Part shown: piece by piece, positions 54,491 through 64,000 of the stretch | Position numbering within the stretch: the first letter of the stretch is position 1 | How the letters are laid out: each line of letters begins with the position of its first letter | Assembly (NCBI GenBank): GCA_944472135.2 | Contig: OX235268.1 | Coordinates: 9,616,589-9,680,588, forward strand | Length of the DNA: 64,000 nucleotides | Direction of reading: 5' to 3' | Source of the DNA: Trichobilharzia regenti | Lineage: Eukaryota > Platyhelminthes > Trematoda > Strigeidida > Schistosomatidae | Position numbers and translations under genes: made by a program | The notes under the pieces: model-generated | The model's database searches: none | What the model saw: the letters and a program-made list of their open reading frames with translations, nothing else | What the model was told of the DNA's origin: nothing

Positions 54491-54510
54491 TAATTTCAGA
54501 GAATAAAATG
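54491..54510 (+). promoter_or_regulatory. Splice acceptor just upstream of the gene C start
   Basis: A pyrimidine-rich TAATTTCAG ends at 54499, only 8 nt before the first ATG of gene C. Either a 5' UTR intron ends here or it is a spliced-leader trans-splice acceptor, which flukes use on a subset of genes. The sequence alone cannot separate the two. Confidence 0.35.
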
Positions 54511-57500
54511 ATGTCAATTTCTGAAGAATATTCTACGCTGTTCTCAGTGTCTACGAATAAGCTGCTAGGAGATATCCCTTTGGGGTATTATATCTGGGTT
54601 AGTATATCTTGTATGATTTCTTAAAGAGAATATTTCGTATCTCTAGATTTTAATAGATGTAGTTTTTATGATACTGACGACTACAGCTGTACTCGTCTTG
54701 TTCACCAAATTGTAGGATTGAATCAGCATTGTGAATACCTAATATTATATTGATTTGCAGGCAAACAATTTCAAGTTTCTTTAGGAATCACTTCTATGTG
54801 ACGTTTTTTATTGTGTAAGTACTCTGCTCATTGTTGTTATGTATTTATTCATTATTGAATTAACTCCCAATACAAAAGACCGAACAGACATTCACTTAAA
54901 ATTCGGAGATCTGTAATGTAAAAAGTTAAATCATTTCAGTGAAAGTTCAAACAGCACTACGATGTTCGTTGAACTTCATAGTAAAGAAAGCCTGTGAATA
55001 AAGATTGAACTGATTGTGTGTAAGAGGAATACGATTTAAAACCATCTTGTTTTTCGAGGATTAGCTTACAGGGATTGCATCTGATAAAATATTCACCGCA
55101 TATTGACATGAGTTAGAGAACTACTGGCGGTCAACTAGGACGAGAGTGCTGGTTCGTGCTAGTTTAGGACTCGTCATCGGTACACACTTCCTGGGGTTCA
55201 AACCGAAGGACTTCCAGTTACGAGACAGACTCGCAAGCTATTCAGCAACTGTGACCCAAATTAATGCTCACCCCATGACTTCTACCTCCTACTCATCCAG
55301 AAATTCACCAGGAACACCAAATAGTGGTATAGGCGAATATTTATTCTTACTGTCGCCTGGAAGGACCTCACTGCTCACGACGTCTGACTAGAAGTTCAGA
55401 CAACTTGATCCTTTAACCATTCGGTAGGCAGCGTCAGATGACTGAATTTGCGTCCCTTATGGTTGTTGTCAACTGGTTCAATTGGCATCAGTACTGAATT
55501 ATTATAAGAAATTATTTAACTAAGCTGTTAATTTGGTCTAATCAGTTTATAGGAGACTTAGGATATCAGAGTCGATAATCGTGAATACCATCCGAATCTT
55601 TGCCATTTTTAGAATCTTAGTGTTTAGTGTAAGCATTATTCATATAATAACCTTTTCTATGCAGGACTCTTATTAATATTCCACAGACCATCTATACAGA
55701 CAACTGTCCAGTGTGTCACTTGTTTTGTTTGCAGGATAAGATTGCTGCCTATTGCTGCTCGTAAATTGTCCCGAAGTGAAATAGAGAATAAAAACAATAT
55801 CCAGTTAGCAGAGCTAGAAAGGACTGACAACTGTTTCTTTGCGTAAACCTTTCTCAGTTCTCAAGTGTTTGCTCGCGACTGTTTCATTTAAAGCCAGGAG
55901 AACTGGACTATTTTCCCCGTTGGTAAATTTTAGGGATTTCATAATGTCCACCTCAGGATTCCTATTGACGAGATGTATGGCAGTTTTATTATCGTCAGCG
56001 TCTGCTCCTTTGAAGCTCAGGTGTTTTGATACACGTTCAGCAAAATTAAAGTTGTGCCTTTTTTTCTGCCATATCAATATTTTTACCACTGCAGATATAT
56101 CCAAATTTGTATACACGGTTAGAGTTATTTAGCGAGGAAGATTAGAGAACATATCTGGGTTGTGCGGCTGAACAATACATTGTCAAGATTCTTGTATTAT
56201 CAGCACAAAATAGAGCGGAAAATAGACAATGAATGTGATTGGATGCGCAGGTGTCAAATTAAAATCCAAATATCAAAAGCATTCTCAATAATTTATATGT
56301 CAGTTAAGCTAACTTACTCGTGTCTGCGAATTCATTTCAGATTTGTCGGTGCCATTCTACTACTTCCAATAGTAGATATGACAAACTTGCCAAACTTCTG
56401 TGTATATTTTCTGCTCGGAAGTACAGTAAGTGTCAATTTAATGGTGTTACCATGCAAAAAACCCAACTTTGAGGTTATTTTTACCATAAAACGAGATTCG
56501 CAACTATACCATTCTTTGAAAATTTATGCTAATACAGTGTTCGACTTTGGAACCTGGAGCAAGTACATTGGAACCTATTTGAAACTGGTTAGCTAGATAA
56601 ACTCACATTCTCCAGTGAGTGGTGGTGCTCCTTAATGGCTAAAGTCGATAACCCATGATTTCAAACGTCACAGCACTATACCTCCAAGTCCAAGAGATCT
56701 ACATCTTTGGAAATGGTTTCCAGTTATTATTCGCTTTTGAGGACAATTGCAGTTTTTCCGTCGATTGATGACACGGAAATGTCCGGCGTATTTTAACATG
56801 TTGACAACTATTACGTACGGTTCAGCGATGACTGTGGGTTAATGTGAAGTTATCTGATAAACAGTGATTAGCATTGGAACTCAGAGTATGCCCATTTCAT
56901 CGTATTCAGGACTGAACAACTTGATTTACCTGCACTCCATATTGAATGACGTTATTCCCAGTTATTCAACGAGAATATGAAAATTAACTTTAAAATGAAT
57001 TATTTATTCCTATTTGCAAATTCAGCTTGATCTCCTCGGTTGCTCAAAACATGCATCACACCCACCAACCCGTGATGCTTACTTGCTGGTACCGTCTAAT
57101 TAACTTAAATACAAGGAAGTGGTTTCGCTCTTTTGAGATCGAGCATATGGCCGTTTATCCGGAACCAAAATACGTCAAAAGATTGAACTATAACAAAATA
57201 TTTTATTCTAAACGTAGCTTCTAGTTGTTAAACAATTATTTTCTCTTCAATTTTAATCGTTGTAGGTTTTGCTGTGGTCTGTGAGCTTGGCTGCCGGCTT
57301 TGGATCTGTTGACATGTTCTATGGATTTATATCACTAATTTTGACAACTGTGATTACAATCCTGACTGTGGGGTTGGCACGGAAATTACCATCAATGGAT
57401 GATGATCAGTTGACTGTCTTTACTACAATATCAATTAACTTTTTGATTTTATCAGTCGTCCTAATAATATTTAGTGTCGCCATGCAACCAGATGTAAGTT

Positions 57501-60500
57501 TATCCATAAATGCACGTGATTAACAAAACTCTGTTTGACCAGTGAATTCCTCCTTATTCTGGGGTATTGAAAGGCTAGAACCCAATCGTTTGGAAGCTAA
57601 AAAATTCCGGATTCCTGTCAATACGTTTTTAGCACCAACAACCAAATGAAACGTGTCATCCATCTTATTGTGCTTTGAAACATGTAGACATGTAAACTAC
57701 CATTGAAAAAACTGTGCATTCAACCATAGTGCAATAGATAATTCCCGGATGTCGAATTGAGACTGCATTGTATGGGATGCAGGAATAAAAATCACCTTCT
57801 CATTTTAACGAGGATTCAGTGCCTTATATCGTAAATAACAAATACTCAGTCTTTGCGGATATTTATAGGCACTCAAATGACATTGAGTGGATTTTCTAAC
57901 AACTGTATGATTTGTGACTTCATCATAAACAACTGGCTCACCACTGAAAAATCACAAATGCGTTCGTTATACGTGAATTATTGAGTTGGCCATTCTATGA
58001 ATGAATGGTAACAGCAGTCACACATCTCAGACTATTCAAAAAGAAGATATTTTCGTCCATTTTACCTAGCATTCATTAGTGATCATTGTGTTTGAAAATT
58101 ATAATTACTAGTACCGACATTGCTGTAAATCTCTTTCACTGCATTAAACGACGTTTGAGACTTAACGATGACTCTGAAGGTGCTGCTTTTGAACTTCAGC
58201 AATCGCGTATTGTTGAAGATTCTTAATCTGTGTGACAAAATGGCTGTTCAGTACTCCCTAGTTTCTTGACGGTTCCCTAGCCTGTAAATATGATACATCA
58301 GTATCGGTAATTATGTGAGTGTGATCACTTAAACAAAATGACAAAATTAAACTTTCGACACCACTAACAACCAATCAGCAAACGACCTCGAATGGACCAA
58401 TCACATTAAAGAGGCATATATGATGAATGGAAATGTATATTTATAGAAAAAAGCATAAAATAGATAATAAAAAAGGTTACATGGGATATCTTTCTCGAAC
58501 ATGTGAGAGAAAAATCTCCCAGTTCAGCATGGGACTGTCAATGGCGAAGTTACACCATATCCTGTACATATATTCATCCAAATGACTATAAATGAGATCC
58601 TTTTGAGATCCATTTATAGCCCTTATCCTATTTTCCAACCTGCCCCAAAATCCTTCATTAGAATTTGTATGTGTCCTCGTAACGGGATCCACAAAATCAC
58701 TTGAATGGTTGTCTCTACGATGAATGTATCCCAGAGATGACAGCGAATTGTAGCCTTTCCGTTTGTATAATTGACCCCCGCTTAACAATTCTGGTAACAA
58801 TAGGTACAAGAGTAGTTGCTTTTCTATCTGCTATGCTTAGGGAGAGAAGCGACCTAGCAAAAACGTTCCTACGAAATAATAAAATTATCAGCATACCCTC
58901 TCTAGTGTTAATAGGCTCCAATCATATAGCACAACGATGAACCAACCCATCAGTTGATTTGGTTTAGCTTTTTAAAGTCATGATAACACCACACAATCAA
59001 ATTCGTTCTTTCCGGAGCAACTGAAATCTAGGAAATACTGGGAAACACTAACCTCCTCGAATTGCAACAACAGCCTTGTAAGGTCACGCATTAGAAATGA
59101 ATCAAGCGCTATACAACATTGAACTGCGTTCGTGAACCTCATTGGATAATTCGACATCGTTCGTGAATCTCATTGGATAATTCGCTGATTGGTAGTTAGT
59201 GATGTCGAAAGTTTAACTTCGCCAACAAAACTTATCATCTAAACTTGCCATCTTTTTCTGTATATTTCAGAAGCCAATCTTCAAAATCTTGTCAGCATTT
59301 TTCTTTGGTTTATTCGTAATCTGCGTAAGTTTATTCATGAACTCAATACGATTACATTTTCAATTAAACGGTAATTGTCAAAGTCAAGTGTTCAAGTGTA
59401 ATGAGGATTTGATTTGTTTCTGGCTTAGCCATGGATTGCTGGTGGGTGAGAGAAACAGTGAAAGCAAGGGAAAATCGACAGGTGTTTCGTGTCACTTCAT
59501 GACGCATTCATTTGTGGAAGTTAGAATTCATGAGGCATTCATTTGTGTGGCCGAATGGTTTATGTCCTCACGTTGTCACCTTGGTTGGAACCTCAGTTGG
59601 TGCTCGTTGGCGATGACTCCAGTTGTCCTTGGTTTTCAATGATCTTCTAACAGATATCAATCTGTCGTCTTACTTGAACTATCATGACAGCATTAGAGAC
59701 ACATCATTCAGACAAGCAACTAGTTTCAAGAAATTGATTTTGAGGCTACGAAATCACATGCACGTGTGGTTCTTAAGAAACTGTAAGTCCGTGGGGAAAT
59801 TTAAAGATGTAAGCACTTCTAATTTGATCATTTGCAATGCCATAAAGTGTTTGTGATTGTATTTCTTGTTCAATATTATACCATAAGACAAATAATAACA
59901 CACGGTTAGGTTTTTTCGTAGAACGCATAGTTATTCTTAAGAGATCTGAAATGAATGATAATAAAAAGGGTGAGCAGCCAAATAAAAATATTACGCGATA
60001 TCTATCCATCTATCGATCTATCTTATCTACATCAACATCTATCTTATCAACAATAGATGTTAACTGTGTAATTAGCATGATGGTGTATATAGGTAAAGTA
60101 TAATAAATGTATAATAAGCCTTTTATACATAAAGCACAAAATTCACGTCCACAAATACACATCAAGCACACATCAGTCCAATTAGCCTACAATAAAGGGG
60201 ATGATACAAATTTAAGTTAAATAATATTAATGTTAACAGTTAAGACAACCTAGCCGAAATGGATCATGCGGCAGACCATGGATGAGAGGAGACTGTAATA
60301 CACTGGAGTGATATAAAAACTTCAGACGATTAGGACTTTTTAGACGACTTATGTCTAAAATTACACTAACTCAAAACTTACAGGTGGACACTAACAAGTT
60401 GGCAGAAGACGTCGACAGAGAAGATGGAACTTCAAGTGATCGCAGATCCGAAAGAGGTTAGCAATAAAAAGAAACACCATTGTGGTCATTTCTTTTACTC

Positions 60501-61712
60501 ATTCAAGCAGTACCGTTCTTACTGCAAGTGACATGGATGATAACATCAAAGCCAGCCATGAAATCCTGGAAAGACATTCATGAGTCTGAAGTCAATATGG
60601 AGATCTGGGTTAACCAGCATAAAGGACAAGTTTCTAAAATTTTCAACACTAATGTAAAAACACTACTTCTATATGATCTAGAGACTTCATGCGACGTTTC
60701 AATAGACGTCTTTTGGATAGACAACTGCAGACTCATCAACAATGACCTGCTTTCTTGCATAACGAGGGTTAAATAGTCAGCCTCAACGGATAAGTAACAG
60801 AAAATTCGTGGGACAAGCCTACGAAGAACCTCCATAAAGCAACAATGGCGGGGGAATATTGGTAAATTGAGCGCGCACACACACACACAGAAAAGACTTT
60901 TAGTGTCGTTGTGTGCTGTGTCAACACCCAAGTAGAATTCATATGGGAAAGAGCCATTAGGTCACAGGTAAACTTTATTTATTTTTTATTTTTTTTATTT
61001 TTGATTACAGCTTGATTCCACACCGTATTTTTGGTACAAGTATGGAATTTTCAGCGTGGATATCGGTAGCCCAAAATTCGCAGGCCGACCATAGATATCA
61101 GGCGTGCGTCGGCGAGGGCTCGAACCCGGGACCATGTGCATGGTGGGCGAGAGTCCTAACCACTGTGCCACCGACGCACCGTAGTTATGCTCTTCTTAAT
61201 GAGAGTCAAAAGATTAATAACAGTAACTGAGCTGTAACAAACTGTCATCCTGAAAGATGCACACATGTGAATCCAGATAACAGCAAACGACGAAAGTTAA
61301 TCGCAAAAGCATTTTTTGTAGTCACAGCTTGTGGTAAGTATACAAGTAGTTTAGTAGATGAAATGTTCATCAGACATGATTCACTATATAATTCCTCAGA
61401 TTCTATAACGTGGAATGATATGTCTAGCTTTTATCCCGTAAATCAGAATGTACATCAGTGTAATGAACTGTCACAGAAGTACTAACTGATTACTATGGAA
61501 TGTGAATTTCAGCTCATGTATTCTGTCTTTGCTTTTTCTCTCTGCATCACTAGTTAATATTCGGCTTTATAAACAAATTGGAAATGGTAGTATGGTGGTT
61601 TTCGCCGTATCCATCGCAATTTGTTGAAGCTTTTATTCTCTGGTTACTAATGTTCTGCCTTTTCGTCATAGTATATACTACTTCACTGTTGCCTAAAATA
61701 AGGAAGAAATAA
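54508..61712 (+). CDS. Gene C: diverged seven-exon TMBIM-like paralog
   Basis: Exons: 54508-54597, 54647-54711, 54761-54814, 56341-56425, 57266-57493, 59271-59324, 61554-61712; 244 aa ending in TAA. Intron phases (0,2,2,0,0,0) equal those of B1/B3, and exons 2 (65 nt) and 3 (54 nt) have the same lengths; the others are 90/66, 85/91, 228/231, 54/48 and 159/222. Exon 3 encodes SSFFRNHFYVTFFI, which fits the family pattern of an Arg-Asn loop followed by an aromatic TM2 start. Exon 4 has IVDMTNLP where B has FVDATQTKP. Neither the TM6 YDT nor a TM7 Asp is present, so the proposed Asp-based pH/Ca2+ switch would be absent. The protein ends in a basic tail (LPKIRKK). Introns 5 and 6 carry a Merlin transposon, RTE debris and a SINE. 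TMBIM membership rests mainly on homology to B. Confidence 0.7.
55131..55450 (+). repeat. Possible pol III-type repeat in gene C intron 3
   Basis: A weak A-box-like GTGCTAGTTTAGGA (about 55155) and a B-box-like GGGGTTCAAACC (about 55194) lie at tRNA-like spacing. No second copy seen in the window. Confidence 0.25.
58340..59223 (-). mobile_element. Merlin DNA transposon in gene C intron 5
   Basis: The terminal inverted repeats are 40 nt (58340-58379 and 59184-59223), pairing at 35 of 40 positions and starting GG on the intact side. The flanks are AACAAAAT (58332-58339) and AACAAAAC (59224-59231), an 8-bp target-site duplication with one mismatch, as expected for Merlin (8-9 bp). The minus strand codes for the C-terminal transposase: LVPIVTRIVKRGSII (58921-58715), then in another frame FVDPVTRTHTNSNEGFWGRL (58809-58477). 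These match the ISXO2/IS1016-like fold order. The frame is broken, and the usual Asp after GSII is not seen. Non-autonomous now. Confidence 0.8.
60380..60870 (+). mobile_element. RTE C-terminal debris in gene C intron 6
   Basis: The plus strand reads VSKIFNTNVKTLLLYDLET, the RIFNTNVKxVLLYGxET block of RTE elements, followed by RLINNDLL. Decayed on both sides. Confidence 0.6.
61003..61179 (-). repeat. tRNA-derived SINE, copy 3, in gene C intron 6
   Basis: The best-preserved copy. The head (61104-61179, 76 nt) starts GTGCGTCGG and ends CCGACGCAC, a perfect 9-bp terminal pairing. It encloses A box TGGCACAGTGGTTAGG and B box GGGTTCGAGCCC. A T/A-rich run flanks its 3' side (60975-61002). Confidence 0.85.
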
Positions 61713-61902
61713 CAGTGATTATTAGTCAATGGTTTGCAGTTTATTTGTTTGTGGTATATGGCCGAGAGTGGCGGTAAACCTGTGCTTCCTAATCATGATT
61801 TGATATTTATCATTTTAACACTGATTTAATGTTAATCATGTTCCCTTTCTGTGAAGTGAAATCGCTTTTCGCCTGCACCATAATTTGTATTCTGATAAAT
61901 AC

Positions 61903-61908
61903 AATAAA
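61903..61908 (+). terminator. Putative poly(A) signal of gene C
   Basis: AATAAA about 190 nt after the gene C stop codon, in an AT-rich 3' region. It is the first canonical hexamer I see after the stop. Confidence 0.45.
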
Positions 61909-61912
61909 ACAT

Positions 61913-63120
61913 CTTAAACATTAACAATGCGCAAATAACGATGTGATCATTAAAGAGAATAAATTTGCATCTACACATATGCGATTGTTTCGCACACTTA
62001 TCACTTCTGAAATGATGAATGTTAAAAGAAAAAGCCTGTGCATCTCAATGTCTCTCAGAAATATGCAATTCAAACTGTTTCTCAGTTAAACAAATATAAG
62101 AAACTCCTTTTATTTTCAACTGAGCTATGGACTAATCGAATCAGTAGACAATAATCACCAGATATGTGGAGGAGAAATTGTCATTTTGAGCCGACTGCTT
62201 CTGTCCAACTAGTTATGTTTGCATCACAAGACTGACACTTTCCATTAGGCATCTCTGACCATTACGAGCCATATTTAGCGAGGGCAGAGTTTAGGACGAA
62301 TACCCGCTCAGTTTTTGAGGAGTTGGTGTGCTCAAGCCATGGATTCCCACCAGAGTCGTCCACTTGGATTACCAAAAGATGAGTTTGCTTGATAATGGTG
62401 TTATGTGTATTGTCGATTTTGAGCCCTCGGACTTCATACATAAGTTGGAGAAAAAATCAGTCCTCATATCAACAAGTAACATATCTTTTGTGATTTCTGA
62501 ATAGAGATTCCGGAAAAGTGATTTATGAAACAAATAAAAATCAGGAATGAGAAATGATTATCTAGCTTAGCTGATCATTCCTCCTCTTTTTCATGTTCAA
62601 ACAGCGATACGTTGGTTTATTCATTTATTCGGTACTGAATTAGTCAGATTGAACTAAGAAGCGTAAAAGTGCATTCTATGAACGGGTAAAACATTTCATA
62701 CTCACTGTTTGACAGACAGGTTACCTTTTCGAAAACATCACTCAAGGACTGTATTTGAAAATGCAGGCTACATTTTCACACTGCCGACAAAATTGTTTTT
62801 TCTGTGTTCATTACCCTCATCTTATTCCATAAGTTCTGTAGGCTTGATTGTATATTCTCTGGGAAGTGGTTATATAATGTGAAATATGAACAACGTTGTA
62901 CCACACCATGTGAGCGGTGCTGCAAATAATGTCATGTTATAGGGATTGATTATTTGTATTATACTAAGTACTATGAGTATGCTTCTGAAGGAATTTATAG
63001 ACTCTAGCCAGTAATAACTAGCATGTTCAACTTTATGTAGTCTTATATCCTGTTTAAGATGGAGTCAACCGTCCATTCTACGTCATTTAATTAGATGATA
63101 GTCAAATTCTGATTCAGACT
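61913..63120. other. Downstream of gene C, nothing recognised
   Basis: No exon with matched splice sites resembling the TMBIM-like family, and no transposon motif. Confidence 0.4.
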
Positions 63121-63295
63121 AAAGCTTGATTCCACACAGTATTTTTTGGTACATGTATGGAATTTTCAGCATGTGATATCGGTAGCCCAAATTTTGCAGG
63201 CCGACCATAGATATCAGGTGTGCGTCGGTAGGGGATCGAACCCCGGACCTTGTGCATGTTTGGCGAGAGTCATAACCACTGTGCCACTGACGCAC
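63121..63295 (-). repeat. tRNA-derived SINE, copy 4
   Basis: Same family, more diverged (head TGGCACAGTGGTTATG, B box GGGTTCGATCCC). It lies downstream of gene C. Confidence 0.75.
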
Positions 63296-64000
63296 AATTA
63301 GCAGTTTTCAGGTATCCTCGCTAATGTACCTCGGTAAGATATGGAGAGAACTAATCACTCGACGTCATTTGGGTATATGATAGGCAAATCAGCAATTTTC
63401 AGGTATCCTTGTTACTGTAAATCACGAAAATATTCCGTGTTCCATGCAATGACGTCAGTGTAAAGCAATGTATAAGGCGTGTCTACTGTTTTATGAATTT
63501 AATATTTTTATGAATTAAAAGTCAATCTGATCGAAGAATACTCTTTTCAATAATTTCAATAATAATATTTTCATTTCAGTATGTCTGAATGAATTGAAAG
63601 CTAAACACACACTGAGTATACTTCTGTATTTGCACCGAGATTCTGATGACCTTTCACCGAGCAGTAGTCACATTATGCTTCCTGTAACTAGTTTACTAAT
63701 GTGAACATTATAAGCATCCTAACCACAAACACAATGCTCGAAATAGTTAGTATTGAGCAATAAAATACATTTTAGAAGATGCATATTCTCATTCTAATTG
63801 TCGTCATGAAATTCATTCAAATATTAGGAAATCAGTGAAGTTATTTTTTCAGACGGTAAGTTTCTAGGTGGTTGGATAGGACTGATATCATTCAGAGTAT
63901 CATTGTAAATTATGGAGTACTGAACTGCTGTTCGACCCTAGTCCAAAACTCTTCAGCACAACGCACCTAAAGGCCACCGAGATACCACCGAGATCTCAGG
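63296..64000. other. Window end, nothing recognised
   Basis: AT-rich, no supported feature. Confidence 0.4.

Noticed and set aside
55814..56132. Overlapping ORFs of about 100 codons on both strands
   Set aside because: They lie in gene C intron 3, with no motif and no consistent splice sites.

Overview
This is an AT-rich eukaryotic window. It has short introns with GT-AG borders, many decayed retrotransposons and no bacterial-style genes. The repeats point to a blood fluke (Schistosoma or a close relative). They include RTE-clade non-LTR elements with schistosome-like ORFs, Penelope-like elements with a GIY-YIG domain, a Merlin DNA transposon, tRNA-derived SINEs, and one Sm-alpha-type hammerhead ribozyme. 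The species call is inference from these families; no search was run.

The real gene content is a small cluster of multi-exon membrane-protein genes on the + strand. I rebuilt these by hand from splice sites, because no single ORF shows them. There are four copies: B1 (12590-17481), B2 (18980-22731, no first exon), B3 (47914-52797) and a diverged paralog C (54508-61712). B1 and B3 read as 258-aa proteins from seven exons. C reads as 244 aa, also from seven exons with the same intron phases. The proteins have seven hydrophobic segments. The TM2-TM5 pattern, including a K-x-K-x-D-[LF]-T motif after TM4, fits the TMBIM/Lifeguard (Bax-inhibitor-1-like) family. The conserved acidic residues of TM6 (B copies) or of TM6 and TM7 (C) are missing.

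Layout: 1-5.5 kb is a repeat-bearing block A (Penelope pieces, a SINE) that recurs almost identically at 27.93-33.4 kb (A'). 5.4-7.5 kb and 10.5-11.8 kb hold RTE debris, and 7.7-8.5 kb is a TIR-bounded element. 11.98-18.42 kb (B1) recurs at 47.30-53.74 kb (B3), and 18.43-22.74 kb (B2) is a truncated tandem copy. 25.9-26.4 kb is a CR1-like RT fragment. 33.4-36.5 kb is a near full-length but broken RTE element, and 41.1-42.5 kb is a second, older one. About 40 kb has the hammerhead element. 44.2-47.2 kb is a microsatellite-rich block. 54.5-61.7 kb is gene C, with a Merlin transposon, RTE debris and a SINE in its introns. The order A-B1-B2-A'-B3-C suggests a large segmental duplication of an A-to-B unit, with different insertions and deletions between A and B afterwards.

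Everything here comes from reading the sequence. Family assignments are by remembered motif patterns, not by database search.
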